64,000 nucleotides of DNA from Sphingobium cyanobacteriorum (GTDB lineage: Bacteria; Pseudomonadota; Alphaproteobacteria; Sphingomonadales; Sphingomonadaceae): assembly GCF_030580935.1 (NCBI RefSeq), contig NZ_JAUQOM010000009.1, positions 1 through 64,000 of the forward strand, written 5' to 3'. The position numbers and the translations under genes are program-made. This document shows positions 17,201 to 26,081 of the stretch, piece by piece. Below the pieces are notes generated by a model. That model saw only the letters and a program-made list of their open reading frames with translations. It was not told the DNA's origin and did not search any database. Numbering within the stretch: position 1 is the stretch's first letter; every line of letters starts with the position of its first letter.

Positions 17201-18424
17201 ACCGGCGGGCTGGCGGTGGCGGCCGATTTCAGCGGGCGGCTGGCCGATCCACGGCTCAATGGCGTGGTGCGCGCCAATGCGCTCACTTACGAGAATGAGA
17301 CGTTCGGCACCCGCGTCACCCAGATGAAACTGGATGGCCGTTTCACCAACGATCATCTGGAGATTCGCGATTTTTCCGGCCGGGCCGGCGACGGCACGGT
17401 GCAGGCGAGCGGCAATGTCGGGCTGGCGGCGGCCAGCGGATTCCCGATGGACATCGCGGTCAAGCTGAACCGGGCACGACTGGCGCGGAGCGAGGCGATC
17501 ACCAGCGTCGTGAGCGGCACGCTCGCCATCAGCAACAGCGCGCAGGCGGGCGGTTTGATCAAGGGCGACCTGACGCTGCCCGAAACCCGCTACAAGGTGG
17601 CGTGGCAAGGCGGCACGGATATCCGCCAGTTGACCGGCGTGCGGCGCAAGGGCGAGGGCACGGACCTGCTCGACCAGCGCCTGGCGGCGCGGCAGGCGGC
17701 GTCAAAACCGGCCGACTGGAAGCTCGACATACGCGTGCGGGCGGACAACGAAATTTACGTCACCGGCATGGGGCTGGACAGCGAATGGAAAACCAGCATG
17801 CGCGTCACCGGCAGCACCACCGCGCCGCGCGTGGTCGGCAAGCTGGAGGTGCTGCGTGGTCGCTACAGCTTCTCTGGCCACCAGTTCGACCTGGAGCAGG
17901 GCGTCATCAGCTTTAACGGGCCGATGCTGAACCCGGTGCTGGCGATCAAGGCGGAGACGCGGATCGACACGGTGACGGCGGGCATCCAGGTGACGGGCAA
18001 TGCGCAGCAGCCCTCCATCGCCTTCATCTCCACGCCGACCCTGCCCCAGGACGAGATATTGTCGCGCATCCTGTTCGGCGACAATGTCGCCAACCTGTCG
18101 GCGGTGCAGGCGGTGCAACTGGCCGCCGCGCTCAACGGCCTGCGCGGTGGCAGCGGCGGGCTGAACCCGATGGGCAAGCTGCAAAATGCGTCGGGCATCG
18201 ACCGGATCGGCATCGTCGGCGGCGACGAGGCGACCGGGCGCGGCACGAGCCTGGCGGTCGGGCAGCATATCTCCAACAATGTCTATGTGGAGGTGATCAC
18301 CGACTCCAAGGGCTTCACCGCCACCCAGTTGGAGATCGCCCTGTCCCGGACGCTGAGCCTGCTGTCCAAGACCGGCACCAATGCCGGATCATCGGCCAAT
18401 CTGCGCTATTCGAAGGATTATTGA
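14213..18424 (+). CDS. tamB: TamB, inner-membrane-anchored translocation/assembly (AsmA-like) protein
   Basis: The 1403-residue protein has an N-terminal signal anchor ('IAIGVVGLIVALAVLAGALL', about 26-45). A very long beta-rich region of repeating short strands follows, with composition typical of AsmA/TamB beta-taco grooves. The C-terminal DUF490/TamB domain (about 1050-1403) includes 'ISFNGPMLNPVLAIKA', 'QDEILSRILFGDNVANLS' and 'VGQHISNNVYVEV'. TamB spans the periplasm, pairs with TamA and probably carries lipids or helps barrel insertion. It overlaps tamA by 1 nt. A large antisense frame (14186-17608) is a GC-driven shadow. Confidence 0.94.
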   Translation: MAQDDALPPNSETVIIRQARPMWQKIAIGVVGLIVALAVLAGALLLGLDTQPGKKFLIRQIAALQMESGMRIEVGRIDGSIYSDMTIHDLVLRDPKGVFAVSPRVHVVWRPFRYVSNHISVSLLETPLVVLARSPQFNVVASDPDAPILPDLDIDVDRMKIGKFILAKPVIGQKREIAIDGATHIADGRAILSADARVDSGDRLQAQLDAVPDQNRLSMRGTLTAPRGGVIAAMSGLTDGMTATLDGRGTWQAWDGRIVARSPKGELANIALAARDGNFTARGPVRPGLVLAGTVDRLTAPQLDVDLFAGLNERRVNIKGTLRSPALSADTQGLIDLGTSRFSALRINAALLTPGAIMEKVKGRDVRASVILDGPMATPFVDYDLTARYLAFDATGIENLKASGRAVIDTDRIRIPVSATASRVTGLNAAAGGLLQNLRVKGDFAYAAGKLISDNLKIDSDRVDATAIVLADLDNALYRGALKGRVNDYRIDGVGIVNLNTDVELVPGPKGGFGLSGRFGVRTARWDNASVRDFLGGNAVASGRIGMTPDGKFTLAGLKGAAPNFTIHSGSGSYGTDGQLMFDATASSRQYGPLALTVRGTMARPQAVLRAARPNVGVQLTDVVAKLNGEAAGYRLEATGGSPYGPFFANVLIRSAQGPLTIDVTKARFAGVDMNGRIQQSAAGPFTGQLAMNGSGITGAVRLAAVGKVQGVDINATASNARLPGDAEVVIGRAIVTASLLLTDQPQIKADAQIANAAYGDYVVRKARGRIDYQGGRGRAQLVADGSSGVPFTIAANAALRPDLYAVVVQGKAANIDFRLANPAIIRVEQGGYRLEPATLVLPQGKVDLAGRFGDVTTAQARFKDFDLAIVNLAAPGLGIGGRATGTLDFAQRGNDFPTATTRLAIADFRRSSLSAVSDPVAMNVEGKLSAAGGDLRGLIRAGNNTLGRFVATLAPPGAGASWSEQLRNAPLGGGIRYAGPADVLFSFAGIADQQLTGGLAVAADFSGRLADPRLNGVVRANALTYENETFGTRVTQMKLDGRFTNDHLEIRDFSGRAGDGTVQASGNVGLAAASGFPMDIAVKLNRARLARSEAITSVVSGTLAISNSAQAGGLIKGDLTLPETRYKVAWQGGTDIRQLTGVRRKGEGTDLLDQRLAARQAASKPADWKLDIRVRADNEIYVTGMGLDSEWKTSMRVTGSTTAPRVVGKLEVLRGRYSFSGHQFDLEQGVISFNGPMLNPVLAIKAETRIDTVTAGIQVTGNAQQPSIAFISTPTLPQDEILSRILFGDNVANLSAVQAVQLAAALNGLRGGSGGLNPMGKLQNASGIDRIGIVGGDEATGRGTSLAVGQHISNNVYVEVITDSKGFTATQLEIALSRTLSLLSKTGTNAGSSANLRYSKDY

Positions 18425-18449
18425 CGACGGGCAGGAAGAGGCGGGACAG

Positions 18450-18518
18450 CCGCTGATACCGATCCGCTGATACCGCAATGGCGCCAGACCCGATGGCTGA
18501 AGCGATTGGGTCTGGCGC
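18450..18518. terminator. hairpin at the tamB / transglutaminase convergence, with a tandem 11-nt repeat
   Basis: Positions 18481-18491 and 18508-18518 form a perfect 11-bp stem with a 16-nt loop, between convergent genes. No T-run follows, so it may act with Rho or as an RNA end stabiliser. Just before it the 11-mer CCGCTGATACC occurs twice (18450-18460 and 18464-18474). Confidence 0.55.
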
Positions 18519-18537
18519 AGTCGGATCGCAGACCGCT

Positions 18538-19317
18538 TTACACCCGGCGAACCGTGATCGACTGGGCGTTCATCATGGCGTTGCCGAAGGCGGTCATGAA
18601 GGCGATGTCGGTGGCGTCGCGGCCCACCGCGATGCGGACCATCGTTTCGACCGGGGCAAGGCGGGTCGCGTCGACGATATGCCAGGCGCCGTCGAGCCAG
18701 ACTTCGACCACGGCATGGAAGTCTGGCGGATCGAGGTCGAGTGCATAGACCGAGACGAGCCGGGCAGGAATGTCGCGCGACCGGATCAGCGCGGCGGTGA
18801 GATGGGCATAGTCGCGGCACACGCCCTGCTGCGCGACGAACGTGTCGGCGGCGGTGGTGGAAACGTCGGAACTGCCCGGCACATAGACGAGATTGGCGTG
18901 GACCCATTCGACCAGGGCCGCGACGAGCGCGCCCCCTTCCAGATCGGGGAAGTGACCGCACACGAAGCTGACGAAACGGTCGGCTTCGCAATAGCGGCTG
19001 GGCCAGATGAAGGGCAGCACCTCTTCCGGCAGGCTGGGAAGCGGGCTTTTGTTCAGGCTGGCAATGTCCACCATAGGTCGTTCGACATCGAGCGTGGCGC
19101 GATAGGTGCTGACCATGCGGCCGACCCCGGTGCGGGTCCAGGTGCGGCGGCCCACCCCACTGCCCCCGACCTTGTTGGTGAGCGGGCCGGCATTGTTGAT
19201 GATGTGCGACTGTTGGACCACCCGCTGGTCGGGCAGCGCAGCGGCCTCCACCGCCAGCAGCACGTCGGTCGGCTCGGCGAAATCATAATCGAGGATCGCT
19301 TCGATCGCGATGCGCAT
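18538..19317 (-). CDS. transglutaminase-like cysteine protease family protein
   Basis: Starting at ATG 19317 ('MRIAIEAILDYDF') the protein has 259 residues. It shows the N-terminal beta region common to bacterial transglutaminase-like proteins and the papain-like triad: Cys in 'QQGVCRDYAHL' (about 167), His in 'PDFHAVVEVW' (about 203) and Asp in 'HIVDATRLAP' (about 218). Such proteins are usually cytosolic peptidases or amidases of unknown substrate. No signal peptide is visible. It is convergent with tamB and separated from recA by about 550 bp. Confidence 0.88.
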   Translation of the reverse strand: MRIAIEAILDYDFAEPTDVLLAVEAAALPDQRVVQQSHIINNAGPLTNKVGGSGVGRRTWTRTGVGRMVSTYRATLDVERPMVDIASLNKSPLPSLPEEVLPFIWPSRYCEADRFVSFVCGHFPDLEGGALVAALVEWVHANLVYVPGSSDVSTTAADTFVAQQGVCRDYAHLTAALIRSRDIPARLVSVYALDLDPPDFHAVVEVWLDGAWHIVDATRLAPVETMVRIAVGRDATDIAFMTAFGNAMMNAQSITVRRV

Positions 19318-19762
19318 GGGCAAGGTCCAGATAAAAGAGGAAGCGGACCGATTCGGCCTGCGGGGAAGCATTGTGAAGCGGCAAGCGGTTATCAAGGGAG
19401 CGTTGAGGGCAAGGCATGCGCGCCAACAGGCAAATGACAGTCAAAGTGGTAGAGATTCACACAAGCGTCCGGCCCTGGCATCTGTTCCTGTCGGACGAAA
19501 GCCTATGTCCCTGGCCGCCACCACAATGCGTAACAGCCGCCGTTTATTCGGGTTCCATCGCCTGAATCCGGTTGCGGAATTCGGCATCACATGCCGTGCA
19601 GGGCTATGGGCTGCGCAGGGGTAAGCGGCATCCCATTTGGACGGTCTGCGGACGCGCGGGGCGGAATTGCCAGCGCGGCGATGCGATGCCTGCATGATGA
19701 TCCGTCTGGTCATGGCGCGCGATGCTGCTGGCGGACTGTTTTCGCCGCGGCACCCGGATGGT
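19318..19762. other. about 445-bp region without a recognisable gene
   Basis: The open frames (19310-19624 + and 19441-19713 -) have no ribosome binding site and no domain likeness. The region carries the upstream (promoter) side of the transglutaminase gene and ends at the recA terminator. I see no RNA gene structure in it. Confidence 0.5.
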
Positions 19763-19798
19763 AAAAGGCCCGTCGCGCGACGCGGCGACGGGCCTTTT
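19763..19798 (-). terminator. recA intrinsic terminator
   Basis: A perfect 14-bp stem (19763-19776 with 19785-19798) and an 8-nt loop lie about 75 bp beyond the recA stop. Read on the minus strand, the stem ends in TTTT; on the plus strand it also ends in TTTT, so it can work both ways. Confidence 0.88.
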
Positions 19799-19872
19799 CA
19801 GAGCGTGATGCGCAAGGCGGGCGAGCGTGCATGGTCGGTGCCCGGCTGATCCGGCCGGGCGCCGGGCCAGGC

Positions 19873-20946
<1,074 letters not shown>

Positions 20947-21022
20947 CGGCCAGTCCTTTATCAAGAACGCGCAGCATCGAGTCTCTGGCGCCTGGCGATG
21001 ATGTATCCTGTTTGTTCCACAA

Positions 21023-21037
21023 GAACAAGAGGGGAAC
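21023..21037 (-). promoter_or_regulatory. LexA box (GTTC-N7-GTTC) of recA
   Basis: On the minus strand the sequence is GTTC, seven bases, GTTC, the direct-repeat SOS operator used by alphaproteobacterial LexA. It lies 77-91 bp upstream of the recA start, in the intergenic region before the receiver gene. A second palindromic arrangement (GTTC-N5-GAAC, 21014-21026) overlaps it. Confidence 0.82.
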
Positions 21038-21071
21038 GGGAATTTCCTGTTCGCCGCCTGTCCCCATGTTC

Positions 21072-21428
21072 TTACACGCCCAGCACCTTGCCCAGCGCGC
21101 GTTCGACCGCGCCGATGGTGAAGGGTTTGGCAAGGGTCGGGCGACCGGCATGGTCGGGCGGCAGGTCGTCGGCCATGCCGCCGGTGGCGAAGATGAAAGG
21201 AATGTCGGCCTGCGCCAGGATATCGGCGACCGGCCAGCTTTTTTCGCCTTGGAGATTGCAGTCGACCAGCGCGGCGTCGAAGCCGCCCTCCCGCGCATGG
21301 GCGCAGGCTTCATCGACCGTGGCCGCGACCGCGTGCAGGCGATAGCCCAGGGCGTCGAGATAATCCTCCAGCATCATGCCGATCATCGCTTCATCCTCGA
21401 CGATCAAAATGCTCTTGCTGTCCGACAT
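21072..21428 (-). CDS. single-domain response regulator (receiver)
   Basis: All 118 residues form one receiver domain. The acidic pair is in 'ILIVEDEAM' (11-13), the phosphoacceptor is Asp56 in 'ALVDCNL', Thr82 sits in 'FIFATGG', and the conserved Lys101 is in 'TLAKPFT'. There is no output domain, so it must act by protein contact. It is transcribed in the same direction as the CckA-type kinase (stop of that gene 86 bp away) and as recA. Single-domain receivers of this sequence type are common partners of hybrid or HWE kinases in alphaproteobacteria; the cognate kinase is unknown. Confidence 0.92.
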   Translation of the reverse strand: MSDSKSILIVEDEAMIGMMLEDYLDALGYRLHAVAATVDEACAHAREGGFDAALVDCNLQGEKSWPVADILAQADIPFIFATGGMADDLPPDHAGRPTLAKPFTIGAVERALGKVLGV

Positions 21429-21514
21429 GCCGTGTCTATCCCCAAATATACCGACGAATCGCTACCGCATCGGTGCCGGATTGCCCAGCCCATTCCGTTT
21501 GATGTGCAGCAACT

Positions 21515-23929
21515 TTACCCGGCGACCGGACGGGTGGCGAGCGCGTCGCGCGCGGCTTCGGCCAATTGGCTGACGGAGAAGGGCTTGGGCAGGAAGGCGA
21601 CATTGGCGATGTCGATCGACTTGCGCAACTGCTCTTCGGCATAGCCAGACATGAACAGGACCGGCAGGTCGGGATAGGCGTGGCGGGCGCGGGCGACCAT
21701 GGCGGGGCCGTCCATATTGGGCATCACCACGTCGGAAATGAGCAGATCGATCTTTTCCGGCCCGGCCAGCACCTCCAGCCCCTGTTCGCCATCATTGGCG
21801 GTCAGCACCTTGTAGCCCTGGCGCGTGAGCGCGCGTTCGGCGACGGCGCGGACCATATCCTCATCCTCGACCAGCAGGATCGTGCCGGTGCCCCAGGTTT
21901 CGGCACGCGGCGCGGGCGCGGGCATGGCGACCGGCTGCTGTTCCGCGTCGGCGCCGGCATAGACGGGCAGGTAGATGACGAAGCTGGCGCCGCGACCCAG
22001 TTCGGATTCGGCGAAGATATAGCCGCCCGACTGTTTGACGATGCCATAGACGGTCGAAAGGCCAAGGCCGGTGCCCTTGCCCAGTTCCTTGGTGGTGAAG
22101 AAGGGTTCGAAGATTTTGGCGAGTATGTCGGGCGGGATGCCCAGGCCCGTGTCGGACACGCGCAGCGCGCTATAATCGCCGGCGGGCAGGATCTGCTGGC
22201 GCATCTCCCGCACCTTGACCGCCGGCACCGCATAGGTCTGGATATGGAGCGTGCCGCCTTCGGGCATGGCGTCGCGGGCGTTGACCGCCAGGTTGACGAT
22301 CACCTGTTCCATCTGGCCGGGATCGGCCCGCACCGCACCCAGATTGCGGCCATGGGTGACGTCGAGCTTCACATTTTCGCCCAGCAGGCGCTTGAGCAGC
22401 GTGGAAACGTCGGCGACGATATCCGGGAGCTGGAGGATTTGCGGGCGCAACGTCTGCTGGCGCGAGAAGGCGAGCAACTGGCGGGTCAGGCCGGCGGCGC
22501 GGTTGCTGTTCGACTTGACCTGCTGGATATCGTCATAGTCGCTGTCGCCGGGCGTATGGCGCATCAGCATCAGGTCGCAATGGCCGATGATCGCGGTCAG
22601 GATATTGTTGAAATCATGCGCGACGCCACCGGCGAGCTGGCCGATCGCCTGCATCTTGGTCGCCTGCGCGACCTGGCGCTTGAGCTTGGATTCCTCGCTA
22701 TTGTCCTTGAGGGAGAGGAGCACCGCCGCCTCGCCCAGGCCGCGCACGCCCGCCAGGCTGAGCGCGGTCGATTCGTCGGGCTGGTCGCGCATCCGCACGG
22801 CGATGTCGCCCGACATTTGCGGGCCGACGGCAAAGCGGCGCACCGCATCGGCCACCGCCGCCTGATCCTCCCGCACGACCAGGTCGCCGGGATAGCTGGG
22901 CTTTTCGCCGGGCTTGAGGCCCGCGGCGCGCGCGAAGGCATTGTTGAGGAAAAGCACGCGCCCGTCGCGGTCGGCCATGGCCAGGCCAAAGGGCAGCAGC
23001 GAAAGCAGGGTTTCGATATAGGAGAGCGCCGACGTGCCGCCGCCGCCCGCCGGCTCGTCGATCAGCAGCAGCAGCATCGGCCCGTCCTGCGCCGACGCCT
23101 GCGCCCCGTTGGGCTGGGCGGCGCGCTTCAACGGCACCTGGAGCAGGCGTAGCGGCAGGCCGCCCTGTTCCTCGCGCGCCAGGAAGAGGCGCCCCTTGTC
23201 ATCCACCCGCATATGGGCGGCGAAGTCGCGGCCAGTGATATTGGCGTCGATCCGCCCGGCCGCGCGCAGCAGAAAGGCGCCATTGGCGGCGCGAATACGC
23301 CCTTCCCCGCCGATCATCGCCGCCATGATGCCCGCTTCGCCAAGCTGGCGGCCGGCTTCCCCGGTCAGGAAGCGATGCACATCGTCAAGCGCGCTGGGCT
23401 GACGCACGGGGGTGAAGCGCCAGAGCAGATAATCCTCGGTCCGGCCGGTGCGGGCAATGTCGACATCGAGCCGCAGCGCGCCCTGCACCATGCCTTCATG
23501 CCGGGCATCGCCATCGCGCCAGGCGGCGCGGGCGGCGGCGGACAGGCTCTCAACCAGAGCCGTATCGGCGGTGACAGCGGGCGGGGTGGGATAGCCGGGG
23601 AACCATTCGCCGAACAGGTCGCTGGCGCAGACCAGCCGTCCGGCGCGATCCGTGACGGCAATCGCCATGCTGGAGGCGTCGGCGGCGGCGCGGGCGACGG
23701 TCCAGTCGGGGATGGCTTCCCGATCCGATAGCTGGGGCGGATAGAGATGCCGATACCAGGCCAGCAGCGTCGCGACGGTCAATATCGTCGCGCCGAAACC
23801 GGCGGCGAGCGCCCAGCTACCCACGGCGTAGAGGACCAGGGCGGCGGACGCCAGCGCCGCCAGGATCAACAGCGGCAGCGCAAGGCGCGACCGCGGCTGG
23901 ATCAGCCAGACCTGATCACCTCTTTTCAA
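21515..23929 (-). CDS. cckA: hybrid sensor histidine kinase CckA
   Basis: Two N-terminal transmembrane helices ('[20 protein letters not shown]' and the next) are followed by PAS-like regions. Then come a HisKA helix with phospho-His in '[17 protein letters not shown]', an HATPase domain ('[14 protein letters not shown]', '[19 protein letters not shown]', '[12 protein letters not shown]') and a C-terminal receiver with Asp in '[13 protein letters not shown]'. This order and the sequence around the His are those of CckA, which phosphorylates or dephosphorylates ChpT and CtrA to time the cell cycle. I place the start at TTG 23929, with AGGGG 7 nt upstream. The longest frame (start 24028) would overlap the DUF2062 gene by 50 nt and shows no binding site. 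Confidence 0.9.
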   Translation of the reverse strand: MKRGDQVWLIQPRSRLALPLLILAALASAALVLYAVGSWALAAGFGATILTVATLLAWYRHLYPPQLSDREAIPDWTVARAAADASSMAIAVTDRAGRLVCASDLFGEWFPGYPTPPAVTADTALVESLSAAARAAWRDGDARHEGMVQGALRLDVDIARTGRTEDYLLWRFTPVRQPSALDDVHRFLTGEAGRQLGEAGIMAAMIGGEGRIRAANGAFLLRAAGRIDANITGRDFAAHMRVDDKGRLFLAREEQGGLPLRLLQVPLKRAAQPNGAQASAQDGPMLLLLIDEPAGGGGTSALSYIETLLSLLPFGLAMADRDGRVLFLNNAFARAAGLKPGEKPSYPGDLVVREDQAAVADAVRRFAVGPQMSGDIAVRMRDQPDESTALSLAGVRGLGEAAVLLSLKDNSEESKLKRQVAQATKMQAIGQLAGGVAHDFNNILTAIIGHCDLMLMRHTPGDSDYDDIQQVKSNSNRAAGLTRQLLAFSRQQTLRPQILQLPDIVADVSTLLKRLLGENVKLDVTHGRNLGAVRADPGQMEQVIVNLAVNARDAMPEGGTLHIQTYAVPAVKVREMRQQILPAGDYSALRVSDTGLGIPPDILAKIFEPFFTTKELGKGTGLGLSTVYGIVKQSGGYIFAESELGRGASFVIYLPVYAGADAEQQPVAMPAPAPRAETWGTGTILLVEDEDMVRAVAERALTRQGYKVLTANDGEQGLEVLAGPEKIDLLISDVVMPNMDGPAMVARARHAYPDLPVLFMSGYAEEQLRKSIDIANVAFLPKPFSVSQLAEAARDALATRPVAG

Positions 23930-23978
23930 CCCGATACCCCTGCCCGATAGGCCAACGCCGACATCCCAACCGCCGGCG

Positions 23979-24587
23979 TCAGATGCCGGCCGCCTTCTCC
24001 AATGCGCCGCTTTGATGGACCTTGCCAATCCTCAATTTGCGCGCCTGCCATTTGCGGCCCATGCGGTGGCGCCAGAACCAGTCGGCAATGACATAGCCGA
24101 TGACCGCACTGACCAGCGAAATGAGGAAAAGGCCGAGCAGCATGGCGGGCGCGGCCTCCGAAAAGAGCCAGGCGCCCCATTCGCGGATCGAGGCATGGCG
24201 ATCGACCAGGGCCATGAAGCCCGATGCGTCGGCGCTGCGGCCCAGCATCCAGTTGCCGATCCACACCGACGCCATCAGGATGAGCGGGGTCGTCGCCGGG
24301 TTGGAGAGGAAGGTCATGGCGGCCGCAACCGGGATATTGGCGCGAAACGGCAGGGCCAGGAGCGCCGCCCCGGCGATCTGAAGGCCGGGGATCATGAGGA
24401 AGATGCCCACGAACAGGCCCAGCGCCACGCCGCGCGGCACCGACCGGCGGGTGAAGCGCCAGAGCGAGGGTTCCAGGATGCGATGGGCGACGGGCGCGAG
24501 GACGCGGCTCTTTTCCAGCGATTCGCGGGTCGGCGCATTGGCGTGCCACCAGCGGGTGAGGCGCCCGATCTCCTTCTTTGCGCCCAT
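23979..24587 (-). CDS. DUF2062 membrane protein
   Basis: The 202-residue protein matches the DUF2062 family: 'SVPRGVALGLFVGIFLMIPGLQIAGAALLALPFRANIPVAAA' lies across two predicted helices, 'LSNPATTPLI' follows, and a third hydrophobic segment with 'LFLISLVSAVIGYVIADWFW' lies near the C-terminus. The function of this family is not established; it is an inner-membrane protein. The start codon overlaps the smpB stop (TGATG), indicating coupled translation downstream of smpB. Confidence 0.9.
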   Translation of the reverse strand: MGAKKEIGRLTRWWHANAPTRESLEKSRVLAPVAHRILEPSLWRFTRRSVPRGVALGLFVGIFLMIPGLQIAGAALLALPFRANIPVAAAMTFLSNPATTPLILMASVWIGNWMLGRSADASGFMALVDRHASIREWGAWLFSEAAPAMLLGLFLISLVSAVIGYVIADWFWRHRMGRKWQARKLRIGKVHQSGALEKAAGI

Positions 24588-25069
24588 CAGCCCTTGTCCC
24601 GCATGATGCGCTGCTGGTCGCGCTTCCAGTCGCGATCCTTGATCGTCTCGCGCTTGTCATGGGTCTGCTTGCCCTTGGCCAGGGCCAGTTCGATCTTGGC
24701 CCGGCCGGTGCTGTTGAAATAGATCATCAGCGGCACCAGCGTCATGCCCTTGCGCGACACGGCGCTGTGCATCTTTTCGATTTCGCGTTCGTGCAGCAGC
24801 AGCTTGCGCGGCCGTTTCGGTTCGTGATTCTCGCGGTTGCCGTGGCTATATTCGGGGATGTTGCTGTTCACTAGCCACACCTGGTTGCCCTTCACCTCGG
24901 CATAGCTTTCGGCGATATTGCCCTCGCCGCCGCGCAACGCCTTCACCTCGGTCCCTTGCAGGGCGATGCCCGCTTCGAACACGTCCTCGATGAAATAATC
25001 GAACTTCGCGCGCCGGTTCTCGGCGACGATCTTCTTCTTGTCGAAGGTTGCGGGGCGGGGGCGGGCCAT
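24587..25069 (-). CDS. smpB: SsrA-binding protein SmpB
   Basis: The 160-residue protein carries the SmpB OB-fold features '[20 protein letters not shown]', '[12 protein letters not shown]', '[21 protein letters not shown]', '[13 protein letters not shown]' and the C-terminal '[21 protein letters not shown]' tail that reaches the ribosomal A and P sites. SmpB delivers tmRNA to stalled ribosomes in trans-translation. The length is typical. The tmRNA gene itself is not in this window. It lies 44 bp downstream of dapA in the same direction, so a dapA-smpB-DUF2062 operon is plausible. Confidence 0.97.
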   Translation of the reverse strand: MARPRPATFDKKKIVAENRRAKFDYFIEDVFEAGIALQGTEVKALRGGEGNIAESYAEVKGNQVWLVNSNIPEYSHGNRENHEPKRPRKLLLHEREIEKMHSAVSRKGMTLVPLMIYFNSTGRAKIELALAKGKQTHDKRETIKDRDWKRDQQRIMRDKG

Positions 25070-25112
25070 GATTCTGTTCTAACTCACTTCAGCATATAGG
25101 CGCGCGGAACGC

Positions 25113-25991
25113 TCAAACCAGACCCGCAATCTCCAGTGCGCGATCCACCGCGGCGCGGCTCGATTCCGACGGCCAGGTAATCGGCAGACGGACATCGCCG
25201 GGCATGTCGGGGCGAACGCGCGTGAGCGCATATTTGACCGGGCCGGGTGAAGAATCGCTGAACAGCGCGTCATGCAAGGGGTAGAGACGATCCTGGAGCG
25301 CCAATGCCCCATCCCAGTCATGCGCCGCCATCGCCGCCTGGAAATCGGCGCACAGGCGCGGCGCGACATTGGCGGTAACGCTGATGCACCCCTTGCCACC
25401 CATCGCGTTGAAGCCCAGCGCCGTTTCGTCATTGCCCGACAACTGGCAGAAGTCCGGGCCGCAGGCCAGGCGCTGCGCGGTGACACGCCCCAGATTCCCG
25501 GTGGCGTCCTTGATCCCGACGATCGACTGATATTCCTCCGCCAGGCGATACATGACCGGCACGCCGATGTCGGTGATGGTGCGGCCGGGCACATTGTAGA
25601 GAATGATCGGCAGGTCGCAGCGTTCGGCCAGATGGGCGAAATGCTGATAGACGCCGTCCTGGTTGGGCTTGTTGTAATAAGGCGCGACTACCAGCGCCGC
25701 GTCGGCCCCGGCGGCCTGGGCGGCATACATATGTTCCAGTGCGATTCGCGTGTCGTTGGACCCGCACCCCGCGATCACCGGCACCCGCCCGGCGGCCTGG
25801 TCGACGCAGATGGCGACGACGCGATTATGTTCCTCCACCGTCATGGTGGCGCTTTCCCCGGTGGTGCCGCAGGGGACAAGACCGCTCGACCCTTCCGCAA
25901 TCTGCCAGTCGACGAAGGCGCGGAAGGCCGCTTCATCCACCGCGCCATCGCGAAACGGGGTGACAAGAGCCGGAATCGAGCCCGAAAACAT
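25113..25991 (-). CDS. dapA: 4-hydroxy-tetrahydrodipicolinate synthase DapA
   Basis: A GAAGGAG 8 nt before ATG 25991 fixes the start. The 292-residue TIM-barrel enzyme has 'GTTGESATMT' (pyruvate-binding Thr-Thr), the catalytic Tyr in 'LYNVPGRT' (about 133), the Schiff-base Lys in 'VGIKDATG' (about 161) and 'GGKGCISVTANVAP'. It condenses pyruvate and aspartate semialdehyde, the first committed step toward diaminopimelate and lysine. A shared intergenic region separates it from the divergent lytic transglycosylase gene, so two peptidoglycan-related genes are expressed back to back. Confidence 0.97.
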   Translation of the reverse strand: MFSGSIPALVTPFRDGAVDEAAFRAFVDWQIAEGSSGLVPCGTTGESATMTVEEHNRVVAICVDQAAGRVPVIAGCGSNDTRIALEHMYAAQAAGADAALVVAPYYNKPNQDGVYQHFAHLAERCDLPIILYNVPGRTITDIGVPVMYRLAEEYQSIVGIKDATGNLGRVTAQRLACGPDFCQLSGNDETALGFNAMGGKGCISVTANVAPRLCADFQAAMAAHDWDGALALQDRLYPLHDALFSDSSPGPVKYALTRVRPDMPGDVRLPITWPSESSRAAVDRALEIAGLV

Positions 25992-26081
25992 GATTAAACT
26001 CCTTCAAATCTCCGGGCGGCCGGGGCATGATCAGTCAAGCGGCGCGCTATAGCGCGTCATTCAGGGCCTGATAAGGATGCA

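Noticed and set aside
11823..17608. Very long antisense frames (779 residues at 11823-14162 and 1140 residues at 14186-17608)
   Set aside because: They lie opposite tamA and tamB, are rich in Arg, His, Ala and Gly without domains, and have no start signal. They are typical shadows of GC-rich codon usage.
25992..26081. Lysine riboswitch or other leader in front of dapA
   Set aside because: The dapA-slt intergenic region is only about 90 bp, too short for a lysine riboswitch, and no conserved motif was seen.
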